A stretch of DNA of 64,000 bases from an uncultured Roseibium sp. (lineage in GTDB: Bacteria; Pseudomonadota; Alphaproteobacteria; Rhizobiales; Stappiaceae). The translations under genes were made by a program, and so were the position numbers. The DNA lies in NCBI RefSeq assembly GCF_947499295.1, contig NZ_CANMNP010000005.1:62001-126000 (forward strand). Direction: 5' to 3'. The notes below the pieces were generated by a model, which was not told the origin of the DNA, searched no databases, and worked only from the letters and a program-made list of their open reading frames with translations. Below are positions 55,101 to 63,808 of this stretch, piece by piece (positions within the stretch are counted from its first letter, which is position 1; each line of letters opens with the position of its first letter).

Positions 55101-56924
55101 CTTTTCCAGATCTTCATTCGTCAGGATCGGCTGACGGACTTCCAGACGTTTTGACGTCGACTGACCTTCGAGGTCGAAGATGTTCGGGCGCGGTCCGATG
55201 AAGGACACCAGGCTCATCACCAGTTCCTCGCGGATCGGGTCGATCGGCGGGTTGGTGACCTGAGCAAAGTTCTGCTTGAAATAGGTATATAGCAGCTTCG
55301 ATTTGTCGGAGAGTGCCGAGATTGGCGTGTCCGTGCCCATCGAACCAATGGCTTCCTGGCCAACAGTTGCCATCGGCGTCATGAGAAGCTTGATATCTTC
55401 CTGAGTGTAGCCAAAGGCCTGTTGACGGTCGAGCAAGCTTTCTCCGGCAACCGGAGCTCTTTGGCGTACGCCCGGCAAATCTTCCAGAACGATTTGAGTG
55501 CGGTGCAGCCAGTCCTTGTAAGGATTGGCGGTCGACAGCTGACGCTTGATCTCGTCGTCAGAAACGATGCGGCCTTCCTCGAGGTCGATCAGCAGCATCT
55601 TGCCTGGCTGCAAGCGCCATTTTTGAACGATACGCTCTTCGTCCACCGGCAGCACGCCAACTTCAGAGGACATGATGACAAAGTCATCGTCGGTGACGAT
55701 GTAGCGGGCCGGGCGAAGGCCGTTCCGGTCAAGCGTCGCGCCAATCTGACGGCCGTCGGTAAAGGCAACGGCTGCCGGACCGTCCCACGGCTCCATCATG
55801 GCTGCATGATACTCGTAAAAAGCCCGCCGGTTATCGTCCATCAGCGGGTTGCCCGCCCAGGCTTCCGGGATCAGCATCATCGCAGCATGTGCAAGCGAGT
55901 AGCCGCCCATGACAAGAAATTCCAGGGCGTTGTCGAAACAGGCCGTGTCCGACTGGCCTTCATAGGAAATCGGCCAGAGCTTGGAGATATCATCGCCGAG
56001 CAGTGTTGAGGAGACAGAGGCCTGACGTGCGGCCATCCAGTTGACGTTTCCTCGAAGCGTGTTGATTTCGCCGTTATGGGCAACCATCCGATAGGGATGG
56101 GACAAGTCCCAGGAAGGGAAAGTGTTCGTGGAGAAGCGCTGGTGAACAAGCGCGAGAGCAGAGGTGAACCGCTCGTCTTTCAAGTCCGAATAATAGGCGC
56201 CGAGCTGATAGGCGAGGAACATGCCTTTATAAACGATCGTGCGGCTCGACAGGGAAACGATATAGAAGCCCTTGGAGACTGCATCGGTTTCAGCGCGCAC
56301 AGTGTTGGAAATCACCTTGCGCAATACATAAAGACGGCGTTCGAAAGCGTTCTGATCGTCGCTTGCGGATTTGCGGATGAAAAGCTGTCTGGAAACAGGT
56401 TCTGTCGCGGCAATATCCGGAGCTTTTGACAGCGAGGAATTATCGACCGGCACATCGCGCCAGCCGATCATCTCCTGGCCTTCCTCGGCGATGGCACGAT
56501 CCACGATTTCTTCACATTTGGCACGCAGGGAGTCGTCTTGAGGCAAGAAGACGAAACCGACACCGTATTCACCTTCGGCCGGCAACGGTGTGCCCGCCTT
56601 TGCCATCTCTTCCGCAAACAAGGCGTGCGGAATTTGCACCAGCATGCCGGCGCCATCGCCCATCAGGGGATCTGCACCAACCGCACCGCGGTGGGTCAGG
56701 TTTTCAAGAACCTGCAATCCATCTGAAACGATCTTGTGTGATTTCGCACCCTTCAGGTGGGAAACGAAACCCACGCCACAGGCATCATGTTCGCGCGACG
56801 GATTGTAGAGCCCTTTGTCGGCGGCCGTGCTCAGTCGTTCGGCAAGTGTTGCGTTCGCAGCGGTTCTTCCGTCCGCGCTCCCGGCTTGCATGGCTGTGCT
56901 GGTCGTCAGCTCTTTAATCGTCAT
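52191..56924 (-). CDS. gltB: Glutamate synthase large subunit
   Basis: 1577 residues; makes two glutamates from glutamine and 2-oxoglutarate. A short propeptide precedes Cys49 ([13 protein letters not shown]), the N-terminal nucleophile exposed after cleavage. The amidotransferase domain (to about 430) has [20 protein letters not shown] and [15 protein letters not shown]; the central and FMN domains follow with [40 protein letters not shown] and the 3Fe-4S motif [18 protein letters not shown]; the C-terminal beta-helix has [22 protein letters not shown] 56924 has GAGGG upstream. The gene is followed by gltD, so they are likely one transcript. Confidence 0.97.
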   Translation of the reverse strand: MTIKELTTSTAMQAGSADGRTAANATLAERLSTAADKGLYNPSREHDACGVGFVSHLKGAKSHKIVSDGLQVLENLTHRGAVGADPLMGDGAGMLVQIPHALFAEEMAKAGTPLPAEGEYGVGFVFLPQDDSLRAKCEEIVDRAIAEEGQEMIGWRDVPVDNSSLSKAPDIAATEPVSRQLFIRKSASDDQNAFERRLYVLRKVISNTVRAETDAVSKGFYIVSLSSRTIVYKGMFLAYQLGAYYSDLKDERFTSALALVHQRFSTNTFPSWDLSHPYRMVAHNGEINTLRGNVNWMAARQASVSSTLLGDDISKLWPISYEGQSDTACFDNALEFLVMGGYSLAHAAMMLIPEAWAGNPLMDDNRRAFYEYHAAMMEPWDGPAAVAFTDGRQIGATLDRNGLRPARYIVTDDDFVIMSSEVGVLPVDEERIVQKWRLQPGKMLLIDLEEGRIVSDDEIKRQLSTANPYKDWLHRTQIVLEDLPGVRQRAPVAGESLLDRQQAFGYTQEDIKLLMTPMATVGQEAIGSMGTDTPISALSDKSKLLYTYFKQNFAQVTNPPIDPIREELVMSLVSFIGPRPNIFDLEGQSTSKRLEVRQPILTNEDLEKIRAIGDIADNQFSAKTLDTTYSAEKGADGMEGALDELCQRAEKAVRDGYNIIILSDRLINRSRIAIPALLATAAVHHHLIRKGLRTSVGLVVETGEAREIHHFCVLAGFGAEAINPYLAFETLLSMHMEMDFPEEVDQFEVVERYIKSIDKGILKVMSKMGISTYQSYCGAQIFDAVGLSSDFIKKYFFGTATMIEGIGLDEVAEETVLRHAEAFGDVAILRRSLDVGGEYAYRTRGESHMWTPDSIATLQHAVRSNLPDMYRSFAKQVNEESGRYAIRGLFRIKNASEIGQQPIEIDQVEPAEDIVKRFVTGAMSFGSISREAHSTLAVAMNRIGGKSNTGEGGEEPERFNPLPDGSSNPQRSAIKQVASGRFGVTTEYLVNSDMIQIKVAQGAKPGEGGQLPGHKVDAVIAKVRHSTPGVGLISPPPHHDIYSIEDLAQLIYDLKNVNSAADISVKLVSEVGVGTVAAGVAKARADHITISGYDGGTGASPLTSIKHAGSPWEIGLAETQQTLVLNGLRSRIALQVDGGLRTGRDVIIGALLGADEFGFSTAPLIAAGCLMMRKCHLNTCPVGIATQDPVLRKRFKGTPEHVINYFFYVAEEVRELMAGLGIAKLDDVIGRSDFLDKDAALEHWKAKGLDFSRIFFQPEAAPEETRWTERQVHPIDNILDRRLIAAALPALESKEPTVIDETICSVDRSVGAMLSGEIAKRYGNKGLKKPDTLKINLKGTAGQAFGAFVARGVTIDLAGDANDYVGKGLAGGRLIVRPPENTRIVAENSIIVGNTVLYGATEGECYFRGVAGERFAVRNSGAIAVVEGVGDHGCEYMTGGVVVVIGQTGRNFAAGMSGGIAYVLDEDGSFGTRCNLAMVDLEPVTEEDDLLEKLHHHGGDIEHKGRVDLSCDMTRHDDERLRQMLTKHVEYTGSAKAQTILDDWTTYRPKFVKVMPVEYRRALREMEEQRLGMVAAE

Positions 56925-57529
56925 GTGCGCCCTCACTGTTTACCCCAGTGCCGCCGTGGCTGAAGCGTCCGGTTCCGTTCGGGTCGCATTCCATCAAGAA
57001 TGCGGCTCGGCGAACCCTGGCTTAGCTGCCCCGGCTCTGTCGTTGTATTTACCGCGCCGGCTTCTTAACACAAACCGCCGCATTGACGCAGCGGAGTTAC
57101 CGCTGCCGGAACGTTTCGTTCCGCTTTTCGCAGATCCATCTGAATCACACGAATGGTCATCCTGATCATTGCTCCAGCCCGTTCATTACCGCAGGTCCGG
57201 ATTTACCGCAACAATTGGGACAGTATCCCTGTCCTATTTCAGGCGGCGCGAACATGACAGATTTCTCAGTCAGGAGCAAGGGTGTTTCTTGTCGTGCGCA
57301 TTATAATTGTTTCGCGCAAAAAGTTCCATGTGTCCGGATAGCTCAAATGCGAGGTGTTTTGTGTAAGAATCTTGCGTCTGGTAATCTTTGTGGGCATGTG
57401 CTCGCAAAATAGTCACAGCCGTTTGATTTCCTATTTATCGGCAATATGCTCATGTACAGGTTGAGCCGCGCTGCTCGCCGCAAAGCGTTGGCCAATACTG
57501 GATCTAAGGTTCGACCAGAGGAGTTTGAA
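56925..57529. promoter_or_regulatory. Divergent gap upstream of gltB and bufA
   Basis: 605 bp, the longest gap in the window. Holds the promoters of gltB (minus) and bufA (plus). One short dyad, GGACAG-TATCC-CTGTCC at 57218-57234, could be an operator. A 52-codon Cys-containing frame at 57254-57412 is probably chance. No ECF-type promoter could be fixed by eye. The last 100 bp before bufA have AGAGGAG as ribosome site. Confidence 0.5.
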
Positions 57530-57832
57530 ATGAAGCATAAGGCTATGACCGCTGCAATCGTCGCAGGTGCCGTCGCAACAGCTGTTGCAGGTCTGTCCAC
57601 CACGACCACCCCGGCTCAAGCGCAAGCCAAAGAAAAGTGCTATGGCGTTTCCCTGAAAGGCAAGAATGACTGCAAAGCCGGTGCCGGCACGACCTGCGCA
57701 GGCACTTCCACAGTCGACTATCAGGGCAATGCCTGGACATTGGTTCCAAAAGGCACATGCGTCAGCATGGAACTGCCGGGCGACCGCAAGGGTTCCCTGA
57801 CTGAGCTTAACCGCGACCTTCCTGAAGCCTGA
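57530..57832 (+). CDS. bufA: Bufferin-type RiPP precursor (BufA1 / DUF2282)
   Basis: 100-residue secreted peptide of the DUF2282 family. A Sec signal ([20 protein letters not shown], cleavage near AQA at residues 30-33) replaces the usual RiPP leader. The mature part has [39 protein letters not shown] and KGTC, placing four cysteines at 37, 48, 56 and 77. In characterised bufferins the MNIO enzyme BufB and BufC convert cysteines to thiooxazoles and the product chelates metal (copper) in the periplasm. AGAGGAG precedes the ATG; a longer frame from 57446 is unsupported. A hairpin follows, then bufB. Confidence 0.9.
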   Translation: MKHKAMTAAIVAGAVATAVAGLSTTTTPAQAQAKEKCYGVSLKGKNDCKAGAGTTCAGTSTVDYQGNAWTLVPKGTCVSMELPGDRKGSLTELNRDLPEA

Positions 57833-57869
57833 TTTTCTGGCCGACAGGGCCGTTTCACGGCTGAGATTT

Positions 57870-57899
57870 CAGGCAGGCGGGCAACCGTCTGTCTGCCTG
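57870..57899 (+). promoter_or_regulatory. Hairpin between bufA and bufB
   Basis: CAGGCAGGCGG can pair with CCGTCTGTCTGCCTG over a GCAA loop, with a small bulge; no T run follows. It sits 37 bases after the bufA stop and 28 before bufB. Probably lowers read-through or protects bufA mRNA, so that precursor is made in excess over modifying enzymes. Confidence 0.6.
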
Positions 57900-57927
57900 A
57901 CAACCAAGTCTCCCTATGGAGCCCATC

Positions 57928-58824
57928 ATGTTTCCAGACAGCCCGAGCCAGACCCCGACGCGGATTGATGCTTCAGTCCCGGCAAGAGCCGGAGCTGGCC
58001 TGAAGGCTGAACATATTGCCGAGATACTCGAGACATCTGCCGACATCGGGTTCTTCGAAGTTCATGCGGAAAACTATATGGGCGACGGCGGCATGCCGCA
58101 TCGCCAGCTGGAGGCAATTCGGGAGAAATATCCACTGTCTCTCCATGGTGTCGGGCTTTCGATCGGCGGCGAGGGGCCGCTCGACCGCGATCACCTTCAA
58201 CGTCTTGCCGTCTTGAACAAACGCTACGAGCCAGGTCTTTTTTCCGAACACCTGGCCTGGTCGTCCCATGAGACCACTTATCTGAACGATCTGTTGCCTG
58301 TTCCCTATGACCAGGAAACGCTCGATCGGGTCTGCGACCATATTGACGAGGTTCAGGAAAGCGTCGGGCGCCGTATGCTCTTGGAAAATCCGTCCACCTA
58401 CGTCGCTTTCGCGCAAAGCACCATGAGCGAACTGGATTTCCTCAAAGAAATCACGCGCCGGACTGGATGCGGTCTGTTGCTTGACGTGAACAATGTCCAT
58501 GTGTCCTGCACCAATCATGAGAGATCGGCGCTGGATTATCTTGATGCTTTTCCGATTGGCGCGGTTGGCGAAATCCATCTCGGCGGCCATGCGCCTGACC
58601 AGGATGATGCAGGGCGTCCGCTGTTGATCGATGCTCATGACCGGGGAGTCGATCAGGCGGTCTGGGCGCTGTATGAGCACCTAATCGCCAGCACCGGAGC
58701 AATTCCGACCCTGATCGAATGGGACAATGATGTGCCAGCCTGGCCTGTCTTGATGTCAGAGGCTCAGGCAGCAGATCGGATCCTTGCCGACAACAGTCGA
58801 CCCAGCATTCGGCGCGTTGGCTGA
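57928..58824 (+). CDS. bufB: MNIO enzyme (DUF692), bufferin-modifying BufB
   Basis: 298-residue TIM-barrel enzyme of the multinuclear non-haem iron oxidative (MNIO, DUF692) family, related to MbnB. Conserved metal-site segments are all visible: [62 protein letters not shown] and [14 protein letters not shown]. It should oxidise BufA cysteines with its partner BufC and O2. ATG 57928 has GGAG six bases upstream; ATG 57916 (MEPI) is also possible. The bufC ATG begins two bases after its stop. Confidence 0.93.
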   Translation: MFPDSPSQTPTRIDASVPARAGAGLKAEHIAEILETSADIGFFEVHAENYMGDGGMPHRQLEAIREKYPLSLHGVGLSIGGEGPLDRDHLQRLAVLNKRYEPGLFSEHLAWSSHETTYLNDLLPVPYDQETLDRVCDHIDEVQESVGRRMLLENPSTYVAFAQSTMSELDFLKEITRRTGCGLLLDVNNVHVSCTNHERSALDYLDAFPIGAVGEIHLGGHAPDQDDAGRPLLIDAHDRGVDQAVWALYEHLIASTGAIPTLIEWDNDVPAWPVLMSEAQAADRILADNSRPSIRRVG

Positions 58825-58825
58825 T

Positions 58826-59608
58826 ATGTGCGCAATGGCGACCAGTGACAAAGTCGATGAAACGACTTTTTGCGAAGCTCTTTTCGATCCCGAGAGCAGC
58901 ACGCCGGTGGGTCTTGTCGGACCTGATGGCGAAACTGCGCCCAAGCGCTTCAGCGTCTATCGTAACAATGTGGTCGTGAGTTTGTGCGACGCGCTTGGAG
59001 ACACCTTTCCGGCCGTCAAAAATCTGCTCGGCGATGAATATTTTGGCGCGCTTGCACGCGCTTTTGTAACAAGGCACCCTCCGAAATCGCCGGTGTTGCT
59101 GCACTATGGGGCCGATTTCGCCGGTTTCGTGGAAAGCTTTCCACCTCTGGAAGCTTACCCCTATCTTGCCGACGTTGCCCGCCTCGAGTGGGCCTGGTTG
59201 CAGGCTTATCATGCAACCGACCAGGTTCCGCTTGACCCGTCCAGACTGAGCTCTGTAGATGCTCAATCGGTCGGCGCGGTCCGCTTCAGAAGGCATCCGG
59301 CAGCGCAAGTCGTTACTTCACGTTGGCCTGTCTGGGACCTCGTCCGTGCAAATCGCTTTGATCCGAGTGCCGATATTCAGATCGATCTGCAACTGGCTCA
59401 GTCCGTGCTGCTTACCCGTCCGGAATTGAGCGTCGACATGTTGCTGCTCCGGCCCGGAGCCGACATTTTCGTTTGTGCGCTTTTCGACGGCGCCATGTTG
59501 GCCGAAAGCGCAGAGGCTGCGCAAAAAGCCTTCGAAAATTTTTCACTGTCTGATTGTCTTTCGGACTGTCTTTCAACTGGAGCATTTGCGGATCTCGACG
59601 TAGCCTGA
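58826..59608 (+). CDS. bufC: DUF2063 partner protein of the MNIO enzyme (BufC)
   Basis: 260-residue protein of the DUF2063 family, which recognises the precursor for the MNIO enzyme. The family N-terminal domain is plain: FCEALFDPESSTPVGLVGPD, KRFSVYRNNVVVSLCDAL and FPAVKNLLGDEYFGALARAF; YPYLADVARLEWAWLQAYHA follows, then a less conserved C-terminal half (VWDLVRANRFDPSADIQIDL, LLLRPGADIFVCALFDGAML). Upstream frame to 58784 (TTG) is possible; ATG 58826 leaves about 12 residues before the conserved part. Translation is coupled to bufB. Confidence 0.9.
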   Translation: MCAMATSDKVDETTFCEALFDPESSTPVGLVGPDGETAPKRFSVYRNNVVVSLCDALGDTFPAVKNLLGDEYFGALARAFVTRHPPKSPVLLHYGADFAGFVESFPPLEAYPYLADVARLEWAWLQAYHATDQVPLDPSRLSSVDAQSVGAVRFRRHPAAQVVTSRWPVWDLVRANRFDPSADIQIDLQLAQSVLLTRPELSVDMLLLRPGADIFVCALFDGAMLAESAEAAQKAFENFSLSDCLSDCLSTGAFADLDVA

Positions 59609-59646
59609 GGAACAGGGGCGAGGTCCGTCACAGGAAGGGGGAATTC

Positions 59647-60234
59647 ATGGGTGCGTTGATTGGTTTCTTCGTACGATTGTACACAATGGTATTCGGCGCA
59701 ATTGAGCGCCTGACGAACGGCTGGTTTCTCGGACTTGCCGCCAGATTCATCTTTGCGGCCGTTCTGCTCCAGTTTTTCTGGAATTCAGCGCTGACCAAAA
59801 TCGGTGGAAGTGTTGCCAACATTTTCACACCGACTGCAGGTGCCTATGCGCAGATGCTGCCGCAATTGATGGAACAGGTCAGCTACGACACCAGTCAGAT
59901 TGCCTTCTTTCCCTATGGACTTATCGTGCTTTTGGGCACCTGGGGTGAATTCATCTTGCCCTTGCTTGTTGTTGTCGGGTTGTTCACACGCTTTGCAAGC
60001 CTTGGCATGATCGTCTTCATCATTGTCATGACCTACGTGGATATCACCGGCCACGGTGCGGATGCCAAGACAATCGGTGCGCTCTTTGATGGTGAACCCT
60101 ATGCGATCATCTCTGATGACCGGCTGTTGTGGATCTTCCTGCTGCTCGTTCCGACCCTCAAGGGCCCCGGCGTGATTTCTCTCGACTGGCTGGCGGGTTC
60201 CTACTACCGCAAGCGGGAAATGTACTACGATTGA
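59647..60234 (+). CDS. bufD: DoxX-family membrane protein of the bufferin operon
   Basis: 195-residue inner-membrane protein, DoxX family, with four or more helices (LAARFIFAAVLLQFFWNSAL, YGLIVLLGTWGEFILPLLVV, LGMIVFIIVMTYVDITGHG, LLWIFLLLVPTLKGPGVIS). DoxX proteins commonly accompany bufferin genes, where they have been named BufD; the role is unclear, perhaps redox or export help. A long AGGAAGGGGG precedes ATG 59647; an ORF extending upstream to 59554 overlaps bufC and is not used. Last gene of the operon. Confidence 0.88.
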   Translation: MGALIGFFVRLYTMVFGAIERLTNGWFLGLAARFIFAAVLLQFFWNSALTKIGGSVANIFTPTAGAYAQMLPQLMEQVSYDTSQIAFFPYGLIVLLGTWGEFILPLLVVVGLFTRFASLGMIVFIIVMTYVDITGHGADAKTIGALFDGEPYAIISDDRLLWIFLLLVPTLKGPGVISLDWLAGSYYRKREMYYD

Positions 60235-60278
60235 TAATTCATGTTGCCGGTTGGAAGTCGACCTGATTAAACCGGCAC

Positions 60279-61337
60279 ATGAACTTTGCAAGCGACAATT
60301 GGGCGGGTGCAGCTCCGGCGGTGATGTCGGCGCTGACCCGCCATAATAATGGGTTCGCGTCGGCCTATGCCACCGACCCGCTTACCCAAAGCGTATCCGA
60401 CACATTCAGTGAAATTTTTGAACGTGAAGTGGCCGTCTATCAGGTCGCAACCGGGAGCGCTGCAAACTCGTTGTCTTTAGCTGCGTATGCCAAGCCCGGG
60501 GGCGTCATATTTTGCCACCAGACAGCGCATATCCAGGTTGATGAATGCAATTGTCCCGAATTCATGACCGGCGGCAACAAGTTGGCCGGCGTTCCGGGGG
60601 CTTTCGGGAAAATGACCCCTGACGCGCTGGAAAACGCAATGGCTGCTTATCCCGACGGCGTTGTGCATCACGGCCAGGTTGCAGCGGTTTCGTTGACCCA
60701 GGCTACAGAATGGGGAACCGTCTATACGCTTGATGAAATTGCCGCGATCAAGAGTGTCGCCGGCTCGCGCGGTATGCCGTTGCACATGGATGGTGCTCGA
60801 TTTGCCAATGCGCTTGTGTCACTCGGGTGCTCACCGGCGGACATGACCTGGAAGGCGGGCGTTGACGTGCTTTCATTCGGTGCCACGAAAAATGGTTGCT
60901 GGTGCGCGGAGGCCGTCGTCTTCTTCGACCTGGAAGCGGCGAAGGGATTTGAGTATTTCCGAAAACGCGGCGGGCATCTCTTTTCCAAGAACAGATTCGT
61001 GGCGGCGCAATTTGAAGGCTACTTCGAAAACGATAACTGGATGGCGACGGCTGCTCATGCCAATGCCATGGCGTCGAGCCTCGCTGAAGGCATTCGGGAA
61101 GCTGGTGGACGCACAGCTTGCCCGGTCGAAGCAAACGAGGTCTTTCCTATACTCAAGCGCAGGCAATTTGAGGCACTGGAGGCCGCTGGTGCGAAACTCT
61201 ATGAATGGCCAGCCGATGATTTGCCAAGTGATGCCAGGCCTGCTGACGATGAAGTCTGTTTGCGCATGGTGACAAGTTTCGCCACCGTTGAAGCTGATGT
61301 GGACGCGTTCTTGAGTGTCCTTGCGGACACCGTCTGA
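60279..61337 (+). CDS. Low-specificity L-threonine aldolase
   Basis: 352-residue PLP enzyme of the beta-eliminating lyase/threonine aldolase family, cleaving L-threonine (or allo-threonine) to glycine and acetaldehyde. MNFASDNWAGAAPAVMSALT begins the fold; ATGSAANSLSLAAYAKPGGV, LHMDGARFANALVSLGCSPA and the PLP-lysine segment LSFGATKNGCWCAEAVVFFD follow. Normal length. No ribosome site better than a weak GA-rich stretch. A hairpin downstream belongs to the convergent hsp20 gene. Confidence 0.92.
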   Translation: MNFASDNWAGAAPAVMSALTRHNNGFASAYATDPLTQSVSDTFSEIFEREVAVYQVATGSAANSLSLAAYAKPGGVIFCHQTAHIQVDECNCPEFMTGGNKLAGVPGAFGKMTPDALENAMAAYPDGVVHHGQVAAVSLTQATEWGTVYTLDEIAAIKSVAGSRGMPLHMDGARFANALVSLGCSPADMTWKAGVDVLSFGATKNGCWCAEAVVFFDLEAAKGFEYFRKRGGHLFSKNRFVAAQFEGYFENDNWMATAAHANAMASSLAEGIREAGGRTACPVEANEVFPILKRRQFEALEAAGAKLYEWPADDLPSDARPADDEVCLRMVTSFATVEADVDAFLSVLADTV

Positions 61338-61392
61338 GCGCCGGTTCAGGACCTTTCAGAACGTCTGGCAATCAGACATCAGGAGAAAGATC

Positions 61393-61422
61393 AAAAGAGG
61401 CGCCTGGGTGTCCAGGCGCCTC
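61393..61422 (-). terminator. Terminator of the hsp20 gene
   Basis: A perfect 11-bp stem, GAGGCGCCTGG with CCAGGCGCCTC, loop of four; on the minus strand it is followed by TTTT. It lies 31 bp past the hsp20 stop and may also insulate the convergent aldolase gene. Confidence 0.85.
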
Positions 61423-61453
61423 GAAGCAGACTTTCGCAAGTTTGGTCAGCAGA

Positions 61454-61900
61454 TTAGTGAGCAGTTGTTTCAATCTGCTTGGCGGAACCGCTCGTGATAT
61501 CGATCTTGCGCGGTTTCATTGCTTCAGGGATCTCCCGAATGAGATCGACATGGAGCAGTCCGTTTTCGAGGCTTGCGCCATCGACACGGACATGTTCAGC
61601 GATCTGGAAACGGCGTTCGAACGTGCGAGATGCAATGCCGCGGTAGAGAATTTCGCGGTCGGTGTCTTCGTCAGCCTTCTCACCCTTGATTGTGAGAACG
61701 TGCTCTTTGGCTTCAACCGAGAGTTCGTCTTCGGTAAACCCGGCGACCGCCATGGTGATGCGGTAGGTGTTTTCGCCAGTGCGTTCAATGTTGTAAGGCG
61801 GATAGCTGGGGGTTTCATTGCCGGCGGAATCCAGCATTGAAAACAAACGGTCAAACCCGACGGTGGACCGATAAAGCGGAGAAAAATCCAAGTGACGCAT
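61454..61900 (-). CDS. Small heat-shock protein Hsp20 (IbpA type)
   Basis: 148-residue holdase chaperone with an alpha-crystallin domain. N-terminus MRHLDFSPLYRSTVGFDRLF is class A rhizobial type; the crystallin domain (about 38-128) has YPPYNIERTGENTYRITMAV, VEAKEHVLTIKGEKADED, ASRTFERRFQIAEHVRVDGA and LENGLLHVDLIREIPEAMK, and the C-terminal part holds the P-R-K-I-D-I motif. ATG 61900 is preceded by GAGAGGA; the ORF open to 61924 is longer than relatives. The 5' region carries a ROSE-type thermosensor. Confidence 0.94.
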   Translation of the reverse strand: MRHLDFSPLYRSTVGFDRLFSMLDSAGNETPSYPPYNIERTGENTYRITMAVAGFTEDELSVEAKEHVLTIKGEKADEDTDREILYRGIASRTFERRFQIAEHVRVDGASLENGLLHVDLIREIPEAMKPRKIDITSGSAKQIETTAH

Positions 61901-61985
61901 GTGTAGTGTCCTCTCTTTGAGCAACGGTTACTTCACTTCATAGTGCTTTCCATCATCCCCCATATTGGCGGGACAGGATCGCGCT
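61901..61985 (-). promoter_or_regulatory. ROSE-type RNA thermosensor in the hsp20 leader
   Basis: Immediately before the hsp20 ATG the transcript reads GUUGCUC-AAAGA-GAGGAC. GUU and CUC pair with GAGGAC while the middle G of UUGCU is left bulged: exactly the final ROSE hairpin that hides the Shine-Dalgarno (AGGA) until the RNA melts with heat. Stem at 61908-61913 and 61919-61925. The upstream part of the leader can form more hairpins. ROSE elements control hsp20 genes in Rhizobiales; the fit here is by sequence only. Confidence 0.8.
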
Positions 61986-62176
61986 GCAGACCCGTTCGAG
62001 GCGCCTGCAACAAGGAATCTGGGAATTCCTGATTTTCATTTCAAGGGGCTTTATGGCCGGACGTCTTTCAGATGAACGGCGGATGAACGGAGCCTTCCGA
62101 TTGGGTTCAAGTGGCCGGGTGCATCTTGTGGCCAACGTCAGCACGGCGCTGACGGCTCAGTCAGGAGAGATGAAAA

Positions 62177-62611
62177 ATGCTTGCCACTCTTTCGAAATTT
62201 TCTGCCCCGATCGCCGGTGCCGTTCTGCTTGCGTCCGTCGGTTTTGTTTCCTCTGCCAGTGCAGCTCCCCTGGCCAGTGGGGCAAAGTTCCATCAGCCGC
62301 AATCCGAGCTGATTGTGAAAGTCGATCACCGTAAGCACAAGAAACATCGCGGACAGCGTGGCTGGGACGACCGTCGCGGCGGTTGGGGTTACCACGAGAT
62401 GGGCCCGCGCCAGATCCGCCGCAGCTTGCGTCATCGTGGCTTTCACAAAATCCGGATCCTGGATCGCCGTGGCCCGATGTATATTGTCAAAGCCCGTGCC
62501 TGGGGTGGTCAGAAGTTCCGTCTGGTAGTTGATTCAAGGTCAGCGCAGATTGTCCGGAGCCGCCCGGTCGGAGGTCATCGTGCACAGTGGGGTTGGCAAC
62601 AACGCTGGTAA
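62177..62611 (+). CDS. Secreted basic protein with PepSY-like region
   Basis: 144-residue exported protein, no certain family. Sec signal MLATLSKFSAPIAGAVLLAS (cleavage after SASA); a His/Lys/Arg/Gly-rich stretch (HRKHKKHRGQRGWDDRRGG) of about 30; then MGPRQIRRSLRHRGFHKIRI, LDRRGPMYIVKARAWGGQKF and LVVDSRSAQIVRSRPV, whose helix followed by strands resembles the PepSY pattern of small periplasmic proteins. Tail rich in Trp/Gln. AGGAGAG precedes ATG. Function unknown; nucleic-acid-like charge might reflect metal or polyanion binding. Confidence 0.65.
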   Translation: MLATLSKFSAPIAGAVLLASVGFVSSASAAPLASGAKFHQPQSELIVKVDHRKHKKHRGQRGWDDRRGGWGYHEMGPRQIRRSLRHRGFHKIRILDRRGPMYIVKARAWGGQKFRLVVDSRSAQIVRSRPVGGHRAQWGWQQRW

Positions 62612-62734
62612 TGTGACGTGAATTTCTTTGGCTTTCAGGGCCGGTCCGACGGGGCCGGCCTGAAGTTTGTTGTGAGCCACGGCGAAGACCGCTATCACAG
62701 TTATTCGTTGCCTTAGCTTTTCAAAAGGGGCCGC

Positions 62735-63808
62735 ATGAGCCTTTTCCATCATCCCGACAATCCAGTTCCCGAGGGAACGCAATCCGGATTTGTCGACACG
62801 GCAGACGGTGTCAAAATCCGTTTTGCCCACTGGCCTGCAAGAGGACCGGCCCGCAAGGGAACCGTTACGCTGTTGCAGGGGCGGGCGGAATTTATTGAAA
62901 AGTACTTCGAAGTTGTCGAGGGTCTGCGGGATCGAGGTTTCAATGTCGTGTCTTTTGATTGGCGCGGCCAGGGCGGTTCCCAGCGTTTGACCCGTAATCC
63001 CAGGCGAGGCCACGTCTCGAATTTCAAGAAATACAGGCTCGATCTTCGAACGGTTCTCAAAGACATTTCGCTGGCAACTTACCCTGGGCCGCATTTTGCA
63101 TTGGCCCATTCTACGGGTGGACTTGTCGTACTGTCTGATTCAGAGCGGCTGCGAACCATGCTTGACCGTGCAGTGATCACCGCACCTCTGCTTGGAATTC
63201 CGTCCGGGACCTGGGCGCCTGACCTTGCTGCAGCGCGCCGTTGGCTTGTCAGAAAACTGACTTTTGGCGTGCTCGGTAAACCGCAGTTGAAAGCGCTTTC
63301 GCCCAAAACCTCCGGATTGATTGAAAAAGTGGGGTTTCCGCTGGCACGCGTCTTTTCAATGATGGGTCTTGGACGTCTCTTTGTTCCAGGTGGCAACGGT
63401 CAGATCCTGGTTCCTTACGAATCCAACAGGCAAACATCCGACAAGGTGCGATTTGAGAGGTTCAACAAGGTGCTTGAGGCAGCACCGGAACTTGGCGTTG
63501 GAGCGCCAACCATGGGCTGGTTGGCGGCTGCGGCCCGCACCATGCTGTCATTGCGCAAGCGCAATGCTGGACCTGGCATAAAGCTGCCGTGCCTGATCCT
63601 GGCCGCAGGGGCTGACAGGGTCGTATCAACACCCCAAATCGAAGATTTTGTTTCGCGGGCGAAAGCGACCGCATATGTCGAAATTGCTGGTGCGGCTCAC
63701 GAGCTGATGATGGAGCAAGACATCTATCGCGACCAGTTTTGGGCCGCGTTCGATGCGTTTGTTCCAGGCCTGGAAATGGAACTGGAACTTCAAAAATCGG
63801 GACTTTAG
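62735..63808 (+). CDS. Alpha/beta hydrolase, lysophospholipase-like
   Basis: 357-residue alpha/beta hydrolase of the PldB/monoacylglycerol-lipase type. VTLLQGRAEFIEKYFEVVEG and VVSFDWRGQGGSQRL are the early fold; the nucleophile elbow reads HFALAHSTGGLVVLSD, so Ser sits in A-x-S-x-G in place of G-x-S-x-G; the acid is likely in LAAGADRVVSTPQIE and the His in GAAHELMMEQD. It would split a lysophospholipid or monoacylglycerol. Stop codon overlaps the convergent hisN stop by bases 63805-63808. Confidence 0.85.
   Translation: MSLFHHPDNPVPEGTQSGFVDTADGVKIRFAHWPARGPARKGTVTLLQGRAEFIEKYFEVVEGLRDRGFNVVSFDWRGQGGSQRLTRNPRRGHVSNFKKYRLDLRTVLKDISLATYPGPHFALAHSTGGLVVLSDSERLRTMLDRAVITAPLLGIPSGTWAPDLAAARRWLVRKLTFGVLGKPQLKALSPKTSGLIEKVGFPLARVFSMMGLGRLFVPGGNGQILVPYESNRQTSDKVRFERFNKVLEAAPELGVGAPTMGWLAAAARTMLSLRKRNAGPGIKLPCLILAAGADRVVSTPQIEDFVSRAKATAYVEIAGAAHELMMEQDIYRDQFWAAFDAFVPGLEMELELQKSGL

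Noticed and set aside
57254..57412. 52-codon ORF with five cysteines upstream of bufA
   Set aside because: Weak ribosome site, no signal peptide and no resemblance to bufferin precursors; chance frame in a non-coding gap is more likely.
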